Below are positions 20,941 through 32,191 of a stretch of 64,000 nt of DNA, one piece after another; the stretch's first letter is position 1, and each line of letters begins with the position of its first letter. The stretch is from assembly GCA_963580285.1 (NCBI GenBank), contig OY757016.1, positions 44,531,124 through 44,595,123 on the forward strand, in the 5' to 3' direction. Below the pieces are notes generated by a model. That model was not told the origin of the DNA. It saw only the letters and a program-made list of their open reading frames with translations, and ran no database searches. This DNA is from Lucinisca nassula (lineage: Eukaryota; Mollusca; Bivalvia; Lucinida; Lucinidae). Position numbers and translations under genes: made by a program.

Positions 20941-20956
20941 TACTTGTAAGGTTTCC

Positions 20957-21180
20957 ATAACCCTTATCCTGCTGGATAATTTAATTTAGACACACCCATT
21001 TCTGACTATCGACCAATCAAATTACTTACTGAAATGTATTAATTGGGTCAATTCACAAACAGAATGACAGTGTAGATCCTGATCAGATGGCTTCTGAAAG
21101 ATCCTGATCTGGCTTCTTCAGAAGCCATCATCAGATCTGTTTGTGAAGGTAGGGGTTGTCGTGTTCAGCAGGATAAGGTA
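20957..21180 (+). mobile_element. Decayed TTAA-type MITE, subfamily 1
   Basis: Ends CCCTTATCCTGCTG and CAGCAGGATAAGG; the hairpin arms are scrambled. Directly fused to the next MITE. Confidence 0.55.
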
Positions 21181-21374
21181 CCGGATATGTCTTATCTTTC
21201 AAACAATGAAGATCCAGATCAGATGGCTTCTGAAGAAGCCATCTGATCAGGATCTACATTGTTTGTCATTCAGTTTATGAATTTGTTGCAATAATTTGCA
21301 TCAAGTAATCTGATTGGTTGATAATCGGTAGTGGGTGTGGCATATATGAATATTCAGCATGTCAAGGGTTAATG
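21178..21374 (+). mobile_element. TTAA-type MITE, subfamily 2, left end lost
   Basis: Retains CCGGATATG, the hairpin GAAGATCCAGATCAGATGGC / GCCATCTGATCAGGATC and the right end TTCAGCATGTCAAGGGTTAA. The left terminal 20 bp are replaced by the preceding copy. Confidence 0.6.
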
Positions 21375-21500
21375 TGTAGGGATGTCCAACTTGCACCATT
21401 TTGCAGGCTTAGATCCTTAAGTAGTTTACCAGTACTCATGTGTGGCTGGTTTCAGCTCTGCATGGAAGCATCATGCAGCCCAATCTATTTCTCAAGGGTT
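21375..21500 (-). repeat. SINE family C fragment (uninterrupted TTAA site)
   Basis: Carries the uninterrupted GATCCTTAAGTAGTTTACC sequence; the homologous SINE at 25674-26033 has a MITE at exactly this TTAA. Confidence 0.65.
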
Positions 21501-21564
21501 AAGTAATGAAATTTTATGAAGTTTTGAAGCATTTAAAGCCTAGTTTTGTCTATATTATCATGAT

Positions 21565-21777
21565 TTAACCCTTGTCATGCTGAATATTTAAATATGTCAC
21601 ACCCACTACCGATTATCAACCAATCAGATTACTTGATGCAAATTATTGCAACAAATTCATAAACTGGATGGGAAACAATGAAGATCCTGATCAGATGGCT
21701 TCTTCAGAAGCCATCTGATCTGGATCTACGTTGTTTCAAAGATAAGGCATATCCGGGCTCAGCAGGACAAGGGTTAA
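21565..21777 (-). mobile_element. TTAA-flanked MITE, subfamily 2, inverted orientation
   Basis: TTAA, CCCTTGTCATGCTGAA ... TCAGCAGGACAAGGG, TTAA. Reads as the reverse complement of the copy at 44737. Confidence 0.75.
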
Positions 21778-22024
21778 GTTGAGGTTTTACATCCACATAA
21801 ACACTATTCAGGTCATTTTGGAGGCATTGCTTCCAATTTTGTGGGACTTTTACCCGAGATCGAGATGAAAAGACATCTCCAAACAAACCAATTGGGTTTA
21901 TATGACTCCCAGCACTTTGCCTGGATAGGCTTATTTTACAAGTACTCATGAGCGGTCTGTTTCAGCTCTGTGCGGAAGCATCATGCAGCCCAATCTATTT
22001 CTCCAAGCCCCGATTGGTGGGCGC
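21778..22024 (-). repeat. SINE family C copy
   Basis: Starts at the TTAA of the preceding MITE and runs from TTGAGGTTTTACATCC to CAAGCCCCGATTGGTGG. Confidence 0.6.
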
Positions 22025-22503
22025 CAATATTATTATGGTATGTCAACTCATTTGAAAAGGCATAGTTTCACCAACACAAGAAGAAATATGGCTTTGAAAA
22101 TGAAATCTCATTTCTAAATGTAAGGAACCAGCAAATCTTTCCTGTACTGGCCGTGGGTCAGGCAAGTTGAAATGGAATTTTATCAATGTCATGCAGCTCA
22201 GGAACCTATTTATAAAACAATAAGGCCTAACAATTCAAAATCAAGTTACAGAAAAACAATCAATAACCCCCATATTTATTTATTTATTTGCTCAGCCAAG
22301 GGCAAGACATACCCTTTGGCTGGTCATAATATGTACATTAGATGTAAATCTACATATCTTTATAATAAAGATAAAAGCATTGCAACAGATATGATTATAG
22401 TTTTAACATATTTTTTTTCTTCGTACATACATAATTATGGGTGACAGGCTGTTTGTTTGTTTTCACATTTTATATCCCAACAAACTTTCCCTAACCCTGC
22501 TTG
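22025..22503. other. AT-rich spacer, no recognised content
   Basis: Short ORFs only, with ordinary AT-rich composition. Confidence 0.4.
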
Positions 22504-22583
22504 GTCGCCCCCGCCCATCGGGGCTTGAAGAAATAAATTGGGCTGCATGATGCTTCCAGGCAGAGCTGAAACTAACCACAGAT
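22504..22583 (+). repeat. SINE family C, 5' fragment
   Basis: CGCCCCCGCCCATCGGGGC followed by TTGAAGAAATAAATTGGGC and GCAGAGCTGAAAC; the rest is missing. Confidence 0.5.
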
Positions 22584-22789
22584 GAGAAGCTGATTGCGGC
22601 ACCTTATCAGGGTCAACACTGTTTACTACTCATTCGGCTATCTGAATCAACAAAATCGGGTAATTAATTGTACTTGTTCAAATTTTAGAACAAGCATGGT
22701 AAGGAGTTTAGGTGTCTGAATATTTAGCCTTTTATGGTAAATATGATAATACACATTCTTTCCATAGTATTACTGACAGCTGCCCTGTG

Positions 22790-23002
22790 TTAGCTCTTAT
22801 CATGCTGTTCACGACAACCCCTATCTTTGGAAACAGTGTAGATCCAGATCAGATGGCTTCTTCAGAAGCCATCTGATCAGGATCTATAATGTTTGACATT
22901 AAGTTTATGGCTTTGTAAGAATAAATTACATCAAGTAATCTCATTGGTTCAAAGTCAGAAATGGGTGTGGTTAAAATGAATATTCAGCAAGAGAAGGGTT
23001 AG
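22790..23002 (+). mobile_element. TTAA-type MITE, subfamily 1, slightly decayed ends
   Basis: TTAGCTCTTATCATGCTG ... CAGCAAGAGAAGGGTTAG with the canonical hairpin. Confidence 0.65.
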
Positions 23003-23154
23003 ATAAATAACAGTGTTAGATGGTACAGAAGCTGTGCTAGAAAAATAACAAACAAAAATGTAGATATTTCTAAATAACCCGTAAATAATGTATTTTTAGG
23101 ATCCAAGTGTGTTATACTCAAATTCGTGTTAGAATGAACAGTTATTAAGATGTT

Positions 23155-23386
23155 TGTTTGTTTGAATTGAGGTTTTACACCCCCATCATCATGAAATCTT
23201 TTCTATGGTCATTCTCTCCCTTCCGCTGATTCAAAATGGGCAGTTGTCAGTTTCTGGCGAAAGAATGTGCACTATACTGGTTAACCACTTACATATAAGC
23301 CTGCCCAGGAAAGTGTGGATAGGTAAACTGACCAGCTCAAAAATGACCTAAATAGTGTTGACTGGGCCGATAATACAAACAAACAA
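23155..23386 (+). repeat. SINE family D, 3' portion
   Basis: GTTTGTTTGAATTGAGG precedes ATCATGAAATCTTTTCTATG and the body, ending in GACCTAAATAGTGTTGACTG and a CAAA tail. The tRNA head is missing. Confidence 0.6.
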
Positions 23387-23387
23387 A

Positions 23388-25328
23388 AAAGAGGGCCATG
23401 ATGCCCCTGGATCGCTCACCTGATCCATAGGGTATCAAGTGGGACCCTGGGAGAGCCATTATTGGCCCAGGCTATAATATGAAATCGGGTCAAAGGGCTA
23501 GGAGGAGATGTTGTTTAAAGGTATTTCTATTTTTAGCTCTGGTGGCCATTTTGTTCAGCGGAGCGGAAGTATTTTAGCAATTTCGGTAGAGGGTCATCCA
23601 AGAAACATTTCAGTGAAATTATTTTGAAATCGGGCCAAAGGGCTAGGAGGAGATGTCATTTAAAGGTTTTTCTATTTTTAGCTCTGGCGGCCATTTTGTT
23701 CAGCAGAGCGGAACCATTTTAGCAATTTCGGTAAAGGGTCATCCAAGGAACATTTCAGTGAAATAATTTTGAAATCGGGCCAAAGGGCTAGGAGGAGATG
23801 TCGTTTAAAGGTTTTTTCTATTTTTAGCTCTGGCGGCCATTTTTTTCAGCAGAGCGGAACCATTTTAGCAATTTTGGTAGAGGGTCATCCAAGGAACATT
23901 TCTGTGAAATTATTTTGAAATCGGGCCAAAGGGCTAGGAGGAGATCTCGTTTAAAGGTTTTTCTATTTTTAGCTCTTGCGGCCATTTTGTTCAGCGGAGC
24001 GGAACCATTTTAGCAATTTCGGTAGAGGGTCATCCAAGAAACATTTCAGTGAAATTATTTTGAAATCGGGCCAAAGGGCTAGGAGGAGATGTCGTTTAAA
24101 GGTTTTTCTATTTTTAGCTCTTGCGGCCATTTTGTTCAGCGGAGCCGAACCATTTTAGCAATTTCGGTAGAGGGTCATCCAAGACACATTTCAGTGAAAT
24201 TATTTTGAAATCGGGCCAAAGGGCTAGGAGGAGATGTCTTTTAAAGGTTTTTTTATTTTTAGCTCTGGCGGCCATTTTTTCAGCAGAGGGGAACCATTTT
24301 AGCAATGTTGGTAGAGGGTCATCCAAGGAACATTTCTGTGAAATTATTTTGAAATCGGGCCAAAGGGCTAGGAGGAGATGTCGTTTAAAGGTTTTTCTAT
24401 TTTTAGCTCTGGTGGCCATTTCGTTCAGCGGAGTGGAACCATTTTAGCAATTTTGGTAAAGGGTCATCCAAGGAACATTTCAGTGAAATTATTTTGAAAT
24501 CGGGCCAAAGGGCTAGGAGGAGATGTCGTTTAAAGGTTTTTCTATTTTTAGCTCTGGTGGCCATTTTTTTCAGCGAAGCGGAACCATTTTAGCAATTTTG
24601 GTAGAGGGTCATCCAAGGAAAATTTCTGTGAAATTATTTTGAAATCGGGCCAAAGGGCTAGGAGGAGATGTCGTTTAAAGGTTTTTCTATTTTTAGCTCT
24701 GGCGGCCATTTTGTTCAGCGGAGGGAACCATTTTAGCAATTTCGGTAGAGGGTCATCCAAGAAACATTTCAGTGAAATTATTTTGAAATCGGGCTAAAGG
24801 GCTAGGAGATGTCGTTTAAAGGTTTTTCTATTTTTAGCTCTGGCGGCCATTTTGTTCAGTGCAGCGGAACCATTTTAGCAATTTCTGTATAGGGTCATCC
24901 AAGGAACATTTCAGTGAAATTATTTTGAAATCGGGCCAAAGGGCTAGGAGGAGATGTCGTTTAAAGGTTTTTCTATTTTTAGCTCTGGCGGCCATTTTTT
25001 CCAGCGGAGCAGAACCATTTTAGCAATTTTGGTAGAGGGTCATCCAAGGAACATTTCTGTGAAATTATTTTGAAATCGGGCCAAAGGGCTAGGAGGAGAT
25101 GTCGTTTAAAGGTTTTTCTATTTTTAGCTCTGGTGGCCATTTTGTTCTGCAGAGCAGAACCATTTTAGCAATTTTGGTAGAGGGTCACCCAAGGATCATT
25201 TCTATGAAAGTATTTTGAAATCCATTCACTGGTTTAGGAGATGTCATTTAAGTGAATTGTTGACGACGCACGACGCACAGACGCACGACGGACAAAGGGC
25301 GATCACAATAGCTCACCTTGAGCACTTC
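23388..25328 (+). mobile_element. Pearl/Helentron-like element D, ~145 bp monomers
   Basis: The left end AGAGGGCCATGATGCCCCTG + GCTCACCTGATCC closely matches element B. About twelve ~145 bp monomers follow (GAAATCGGGCCAAAGGGCTA, TTTAGCTCTGGCGGCCATTT), then an ACGACGCACAG microsatellite, and a terminal hairpin AGCTCACCTTGAGCAC / GTGCTCAGGTGAGCT (25310-25334). The ends are shared with element B while the monomer is a different sequence. ORFs of 60-108 codons in both strands are by-products of the repeat. Confidence 0.78.
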
Positions 25329-25472
25329 GTGCTCAGGTGAGCTAAAAACAAACACCCCCATCAACACTTTTTAGGTCATTTTGGAGACATTGTTTCCAAT
25401 TTTGTGGGACTTTAACCCGACACTGAGATGAAATGACATCTCAATCCCTGCTGCCCAAACAAACCAAAAGGG

Positions 25473-25673
25473 TTAACCCTTGTCCTGCTGAGCCCGGATA
25501 TGATTTATTTCCCAAACAATGGAGATCCAGATCAGATGGCTTCTGACATCTGATCAGGATCTACATTGTTTGCCATTCAGATTGTGATTTGTTGCAATAA
25601 TTTGCATCTAGTAATCTGATTGGTTGATAATTGGTAGTGGGTGAATATAAATATTCAGCAGGTCAAGGGTTAA
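25473..25673 (+). mobile_element. TTAA-flanked MITE, subfamily 2
   Basis: TTAA, CCCTTGTCCTGCTGAGC ... TTCAGCAGGTCAAGGG, TTAA; the hairpin loop is shortened. Confidence 0.72.
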
Positions 25674-26033
25674 TGTGTAGGGATGTCCAACTTGCACCAT
25701 TTTGCAGGCTTAGACCCTTAACCCTTGTACTGCTGAATATTCATTTAAGCCACACCCACTTCCGATTATCAACCAATCAGATTACTTGATGCAAATTATT
25801 GCAACAAATTCACAATCTGAATGACAAAACAATGTAGATCCTGATCAGATGGCTTCTGAAGAAGCCATCTGATCAGGATCTACATTGTTTCAAAGATAAG
25901 GCATATCCGGGCTCAGCAGAACAAGGGTTAAGTAGTTTACCAGTACTCATGTGTGGCTGGTTTCAGCAGCTCTGCATGGAAGCATCATGCAGCCCAATCT
26001 ATTTCTTCAAGCCCCGATGGGCGGGGGCGAATA
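25674..26033 (-). repeat. SINE family C fragment split by a MITE
   Basis: 25674-25717 and 25932-26033 join across the MITE at 25718-25931 into the sequence found uninterrupted at 21375-21500. Confidence 0.65.
25718..25931 (-). mobile_element. TTAA-flanked MITE, subfamily 2, inserted in SINE C
   Basis: TTAA, CCCTTGTACTGCTGAATATT ... TCAGCAGAACAAGGG, TTAA. The homologous empty site at 21375-21500 has a single TTAA, which demonstrates the target duplication. Confidence 0.82.
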
Positions 26034-26244
26034 TAAAGATGTTTATGTGTACTTACAAGAAATGACTCAATAATATTCCAAGATATTGGAAGTCACAGGT
26101 TCACAATAAACTTTGACACTAAGTTTGTTAGTACATCAAACCATGTCAACAGAATGACAGCTAATATTTAATCATAAAAACAATGTGTGACAGGTGGACA
26201 TTAGTTAAAACTATTAATATGCTAATCCTACCCCATCCTATACT

Positions 26245-26443
26245 GTAAAACTCCTAAACATTTGGACAATTTGTGAGATCTTGCTGTAATGCTCCTAAAA
26301 TTTTTAACAAAATTGTTTCACGATCCAGCAGTGAGTCCAAAAAGTGCAGACAGAATGACAAACAGTGTAGACCCTGAACAGATGATCTGGACCTGCACTG
26401 TTTGCTTAGGCCTGTCTGTCCCAATACTTAGGATCTTTATAGT
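26245..26443. mobile_element. Hairpin MITE family 3
   Basis: TACTGTAAAACTCCTAAACA ... ACTTAGGATCTTTATAGTA inverted ends. The central hairpin is AAACAGTGTAGACCCTGA / TCTGGACCTGCACTGTTT with the loop deleted. Confidence 0.6.
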
Positions 26444-26552
26444 ACAAATTTCGAATCCAAATGCCCTTAACCAAGTTTAGATGGGATAGGACTTGAAAAT
26501 TCTTCAAAATTTTACTTCTTCTGCACGACCAATGTGGATTATGGTTGGTTTG

Positions 26553-27095
26553 TTTTGGAGTTTAATGGCCCAGTCAATACTATTTAGGACGGGCCTCCGT
26601 GGCCTTATGGATAAGAACGCTGACTCTTAGTCATTAGGTCTCTCACCGCCGTCGGTTCGAGCCTCGCTCGGGTCACGTGTGAGACTCCAAGTTCTGCAAC
26701 AGAAGGTCAGGTGGGTTTTCTCCGGGTACTCCGGTTTTCGCCCACCTATGATTAACGATCGGCTCGATATGAGTGAAATAATCTTGAAAGGGCCGTAAAA
26801 CCCAAACCAAAAAAAAAAAAAATAATATTTAGGTCATTTTGAAGCTGGTCAGTTTACCTATTCACAAATTTCCTTAGCAGGCTTATATGTAAGCAGTTAA
26901 CCAGTACAGTGAACCTTCTTTCGCCAGAAACTGACAGCTGCCCTTCTTGAATCAGTCGAAGAGAATGACTATAGGAAAGATTTCATGATCAATCTCAACG
27001 AAAGAATGCTGTTGATCCCGGCAGGTATCCAACACCCGCATCCTCCTGATCACCAGTCAGACGCGCATCCGACTGAGCTATCGAGGCTCACATGT
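26553..27095 (-). repeat. SINE family D, full-length, split by SINE B
   Basis: On the minus strand: head CGATAGCTCAGTCGGATGC, body and 3' end; the 3' part lies left of the inserted SINE B at 26589-26825. Nesting shows D inserted before B. Confidence 0.75.
26589..26825 (+). repeat. SINE family B, full-length
   Basis: tRNA-like head GGCCTCCGTGGCCTTATGGA and B-box GGTTCGAGCC, ~150 bp body, poly(A) tail. Flanked by TATTTAGG at 26581-26588 and 26826-26833. Confidence 0.86.
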
Positions 27096-27305
27096 GCGAA
27101 TCCATCTGCACTTCTTGGACTCCTTCCTGGATTGTGAAACAAAATTTGTTAAAATTTTAGGAGTAAGTCTTCATGAAATTTAGCAAAATATGCCCTTGGT
27201 CATGCAGGATGTGTAAGTTTTTGAAGAATTCGTTAGCCCTAACTCATCCCCCAGCATTAGGGACTGCCATAGCAAGTGGGCAAGTTTTTTCCAGCCCCTA
27301 GACCC

Positions 27306-27499
27306 TTAATTATCCTGCTATTCATGACAACCCCCTTCATCTGCAAACAGTGTAGAACCAGATCAGATGGCTTTTGAAGAAGCCATCTGATCAGGATCTA
27401 CACTGTCATACAATGTGTGAATCTGAATGTAAACATTGTTTCATGTAATCTGATTGGCTGGGTGTGGCTAACTGAATTATTCAACTGGATAAGGGTTAA
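27306..27499 (+). mobile_element. TTAA-flanked MITE, subfamily 1
   Basis: TTAA ... hairpin AGAACCAGATCAGATGGC / GCCATCTGATCAGGATC ... ACTGGATAAGGGTTAA; the left end is decayed. Confidence 0.6.
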
Positions 27500-27733
27500 G
27501 GGGAACCCCAAAATAGAACATTGCAAACTGCAGGACCTTCACTGCTTGCAAAAACTTCAAATTTATTCCTAAAAATTCACGAAAATCAGAGTCAGTGTAG
27601 GTACTGATCAGATTTCTTCTTGATTAAAAGCCATCTGATTAAAAGAAGTAATCTGATCTGTATCTACACTGTTTGCAAAGGTAGAGCATATTCAAATTCA
27701 ACAGGACAACATTCTTTCATAGAGGACTGATCA

Positions 27734-27963
27734 TTAACCCTTTTTGTACCAAATGGAATCTTCCTCCTTATATACATGTACAGCAGTTCATTTCAAAATT
27801 AAGGGGTGTCAGGTTGCGTTTTCATCAAAATTTATCTGTAAAATGACTGAACTTTTAGCAAACAGTGTAGGCCCTGATCAGACGCCGCTTTCTGCGGCGT
27901 CTGATCTGGGCCTGCACTGTTTGCCCATTGTTTACCAGTTTTGGGGTTTCCGGTGCTAAATGG
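27734..27963 (+). mobile_element. TTAA-type MITE, family 2
   Basis: TTAACCCTTTTTGTACCAAAT start. The hairpin CCCTGATCAGACGCCGC / GCGGCGTCTGATCTGGG is perfect; the right end is decayed (GGTGCTAAATGGTG). Confidence 0.6.
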
Positions 27964-28184
27964 TGTGGTCATTCTCATCGTAATACTGATTCAAGAAGGA
28001 GGTTGTCAGTTTCTGAATGACTGCACTATAATGGTTAACCACTGATGTATTAGCCCATTAAAGAAATGTGTGGCTAGTAAAACTGACTCACTCAATGTGA
28101 CCTAGATAGTGTTGGCCAGGCTGTAAAACTATTTAAAGCAGGAGCTCATTTTTAATTTTTGGCGTGCCAGTAGAAGTTATTTTT

Positions 28185-28396
28185 TATTCCTTAAACTGCT
28201 GAATAAGTTAGTTTAGCAGCACCCATTTTTGATTATCAGCCAATCAAATCACTTGATATAATGTATTCATTCTAATTTGCAGACTGAACAACCAACAGTG
28301 TAGATTCAGATCAGATGGCTTCTTCAGAAGCCATCTGATCTGGATCTACACTGTTTGCAACAGTAGGGGTTGTCGTGTTCATCAGCATAAGAGTTA
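28185..28396 (-). mobile_element. TTAA-type MITE, subfamily 1, diverged ends
   Basis: Reverse orientation; the hairpin and GTAGGGGTTGTCGTGTTCA are conserved while the termini have drifted. Confidence 0.58.
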
Positions 28397-28435
28397 GATT
28401 CAGTTAGAAAATGGCTGAGCTATTTGCAAACAGTG

Positions 28436-28662
28436 AAAGTTTGTTTGTTTGTTTCTGTTTTATGTACCACCAACAATAATTAAGGTCATATGGAAATCAG
28501 AACTTGCTTTAAGAACTCATCCAGAATCCGGTGCTTTAAAAACTCATCAGAAAGCCTGGAGAAGCCTGGAATCGAACCAACAACTCCTGGTTAAGCCTGG
28601 AATCGAACCAACAACTGGTTTATGATGCAAGAAGTGTAACCACTATGTCATGGAAGCTTCAA
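28436..28662 (-). repeat. SINE family E, diverged, internally duplicated
   Basis: Minus-strand tRNA-like head with GGTTCGATTCC occurring twice in tandem (AAGCCTGGAATCGAACCAAC repeated near 28561 and 28594), body, and a CAAA-type tail at the left. Confidence 0.5.
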
Positions 28663-29000
28663 AACAGTAAAGGCCCTGATCAGATGCATCTAACGAACTT
28701 TTCCTGGGCAGGATTAAACACAAACATTTAAGTACAGTGCATATTCTTTTATCAGAAACTGCCACCAGAAAGGAGAATTACCATAGAAAATATTCCATGA
28801 AAAAAAGTTGCCAACCCAGCAGGTATCAAAACTTTATCAGTTACCCCTTATATTAATTGCATTGTAACACACTGACATGATAAAGATATGCTATCACAGG
28901 TCAAAGTGACATCGCATTTTTTATGAAGTCTATGAACTGGACTACTGGAAAAATTGGCAAAATTGTAAGAGTACACAAGAAGATTAACTGATAAACAGAA

Positions 29001-29131
29001 TACTAGAATTCATGTCATTTGATATCAAGTTTATCAGGCTCAGCTTTGAGAACGCATGTAGAATCACTCAGCAAGCCTCGCGACTCAACCTTGCGTGATA
29101 AACTTGATATCAAAAGACACGAACCTGGTAT
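29001..29131. mobile_element. Short inverted-repeat element (36 bp arms)
   Basis: TTTGATATCAAGTTTATCA (29018-29036) and its complement (29097-29115), extendable to about 36 bp arms with mismatches, around a ~60 bp centre. No target duplication identified. Confidence 0.5.
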
Positions 29132-29256
29132 TCTCTATTCAGAGCCAGACGCCCGGACTGAGACACCTACATGTAGGCAAGCATTCATCTAAACTGACAG
29201 AAAACTACAATATAAGAAGAAAACTACCAGACTTCTACTACCCTGAGCTGAATTAA

Positions 29257-29405
29257 GAATATGCATACCTTGTCATTGGTGCCAGGGCTGAACTGCATTG
29301 TGCAGGTTAAGATGCGTAGATGTGTGGCCATAACCTTCCAGTGTTGCCAGCAACAGAGACAGATGAGCCAACATGGATGCCAGAGAGCCTGCCTTTTGTC
29401 AAAAC
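29257..29405 (-). other. Possible single exon of an unidentified gene
   Basis: One of the few stretches with no repeat relatives here. On the minus strand an AG near 29395 is followed by an open frame ending in MATHLRILTCTMQFSPGTND, then AAG|GTATGC resembling a splice donor near 29264. I do not recognise the product and the acceptor lacks a pyrimidine tract. Coding nature is a guess. Confidence 0.2.
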
Positions 29406-29664
29406 TTTTTAAAGGCAAAAAGGCAACCTCTGTCAGACACTCTCATGGGCACTGATTTGCACGTCGGAACCATATTCCATAGCCGCGAATGATAGCCCAC
29501 CATTTTTTTTTTAGAAAGTCATTCAAAATTACTGTGACTTACAGGCTACTTCCATCTGTATTGCACTGTGTCTGTGGCGAGAGGGATGCATTGGCAATGA
29601 TGTATCCTTCAATGTGAAAGCCTTTTAGAAAGTGAGAAAGCTAGAGAAAGCGACCAGTGGGTCA

Positions 29665-30418
29665 CGTATACCCCTGGCCAGCGCCACACTCTGATATATC
29701 TTTCGAGCTTGTATGTAATATGAATGAAGAAGTCAAGAAGCTATAAGAATCTTTAAATGTGCTTGTAAAACTAAACCAAACATATAAGTTCTAAATGGAC
29801 CAAGGGAGTGAGGGCATTAAAGTTACTGAAGGGGTGGGGGCATCAATGTTATTGAAGCAGCAGGGTGGGATATGCATCAATGAAATCTTTGGACTGGTAT
29901 GCAACATTGATGCAAGTATCAATTGAATTTGTCTTAGAGTTTACAACATACAGGCATCTATAAACTTTGTCATAAAACTTTAACCAAATGTAAAATTTCT
30001 AAGTCCGTGACCCTGAGGTCAAGGTCACTGTGGGTGGGGGAAGGGACATGGATCAAGAAATCTTTGGACTGCTATGCAACATTGATGCAAGTATTAACTG
30101 AATTTGCCTTAGAGTTTAGAACATACAGGCATCTATAAACTTTGTCACAAAACTTTAACCAAAAATGTAAAATTTCTAAGTCTGTGACCTTGACCTCAAG
30201 GTTAGAGGGGGGTGGGACATGCATCAATTAAATTTTTAGACCAGTATGTAACTTCTGTGTATCAACTAAATCTACCAAAGGGTTCAGAAGATACAATAAG
30301 TTTAACGCAAAACTTTAACCAAAATGTTAATGGACGGACGGACGAACACTCGGACGGACGAACGGTAGTACGAAAACTATATAGCCTCATAGCATACTTC
30401 CTATGCCAGGGTATAATT
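29665..30418 (+). mobile_element. Satellite-carrying element E, ~177 bp monomers
   Basis: Subterminal inverted repeats TATACCCCTGGC / GCCAGGGTATA, about three ~177 bp monomers (AATTTCTAAGTCCGTGACC, CATACAGGCATCTATAAACT), and a GGACGGACGAAC microsatellite at 30332-30365 before the right end. Same plan as elements B, C and D, unrelated sequence. Confidence 0.65.
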
Positions 30419-30819
30419 AAACCTGGACTAGTTCTTGGGGTAGCCCCTATGCGTTTAAAACTTCCGGTTACCTTAAAAACCGTTCACGAATGAACGAGAC
30501 TTCTACAAACAATTTTGTACAAGTAACCCTAACAACATAATTACTTTTATGGGATACCTCACACTTTCTTATTACGGGTAGTCAGCCATTTAGCAGATTT
30601 ATTCAAGATTCCTATCTTTTCTCCTTTTTTTACTAAAGAAAACTCTCAAATATCTTTAAATTGTAACAGGTGAAATGTGAAACTATTTAGTCCAGTGAAT
30701 TATACATCCCTATGTTTATCAGTCAAAAGAAATCTACAATTTAAACTTCAAAACTGACTATATTGAATGTCAAATAAACTGTTTTGTTGCTCTATCAACC
30801 TCCATTACATACATTAGGA
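30419..30819. other. AT-rich spacer, no recognised content
   Basis: No ORF, repeat relative or structured RNA recognised. Confidence 0.4.
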
Positions 30820-31031
30820 TAACTCTTGTCATGCTGTTCACGACAACCCATATCTTTGGAAACAGTGTAGATCCAGATCAGATGGCTTCTGAAGAAGCCA
30901 TCTGATCAGGATCTACACTGTTTGACATTCAATTTATGAATTTGTAGGAATAAATTACATCAAGTAATCTGATTGGTTCAAAGTCAGAAATGGGTGTGGC
31001 TAAACTGAATAGTCAGCAAGAGAAGGGTTAA
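30820..31031 (+). mobile_element. TTAA-type MITE, subfamily 1
   Basis: AACTCTTGTCATGCTGTTCA ... GTCAGCAAGAGAAGGGTTAA with a perfect central hairpin; the left TTAA is mutated. Confidence 0.68.
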
Positions 31032-32191
31032 TAGTGCATTTTTTCACAACTCCAATAAAACTGCAAGCAATGCATGATGCCCCACCACTATAATTACATC
31101 AAGCAAGTGCCATATCAGAGTGAAACAAAACCTAATGGCTGTTTTCCCCCATCCTATTGATGCAACCAGGCAAGTTTGGTCAGAATCAATCATTAAGTTC
31201 AGGAGAGGTAGTGCTTCAAACAGACTATATGACAGAAATGGCTGTGTTCAATGTTCAAGGGGCAATAACTCCGAAAGTAGGAAAATCAAAGTTATGGTTC
31301 ATATGTTCTGCATGTCATCTCAGGCTGCTCTACATATCTGTAAAGTTTCATGAAAATATCTCAAATGGTATCAGAGTTATGGAGCGGACTCGAAACTGAT
31401 GGCAACTGCTATATTCAAAGTTCAAATGGCAATAACTCCAAAAGTAGGAAAATTAGAGTTTTGGTTCATATGTTCTGCATGTCAGCTCATGGTGCTCTAC
31501 ATATCTATGAAGTTTCACAGAAATATCTCAAATGGTATCGAAGTTATGGAGCCGACACAAAATTACGATAGAAATGGCTATTTCAAATGTTCAAAGGGCA
31601 ATACCGTAACTCCTAAAGTAGGAAAATCAGAGTAACGCTTCATATCTTCTGCATGTCGTCTGATGGTGCTCTACACATCTGTGAAGTTTCGTGAAAATAT
31701 CTTAAATGGTATTAGAGTTATGGAGCGGACACGAAACTGATAGCAACAGCTATAGTCAAAATTCAAAGGGCAATAACTCCAAAAGTAGGAAAATCAGACT
31801 TAAGGTTTATATGTTCTGCACGTCGTCTCATGGTGCTCTACATATCTGTGAAGTTTCATGGAAATATCTCAAATGGAATCGCAGTTATGGAGCAGACACG
31901 AAACTATGATTGCAATGCCTATGTTCAATGTTCAAAAATAACTCCAAAAATAGGAAAATCAAAGTTAGGGTTTATATGTTCTGCATGTCGTCTAATAGTG
32001 CTTTACATATCTCGTCCCCTCAGCGCAAGACTGCAGTAACTCCGTGTTTTGGTGAAAATGAGTTTTTTTGCAGAAATGGAAATAATTGTTAATCATACAC
32101 ATCCTGTAAAAATCTTGTGGTACTTTGATAAACCATTTTCAAGATATTTGAAATTGAAAAAAAAGTTGTATCTCAACGACCAGTATTTTGG

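Noticed and set aside
23976..24760. ORFs of 60-108 codons with repeated LFLALAAILFSG or KTFKRHLLLALWP as a repeat protein
   Set aside because: They follow the 145 bp monomer, which is not a multiple of three, so they run on only until a monomer with a different indel; frames on both strands are equally open.
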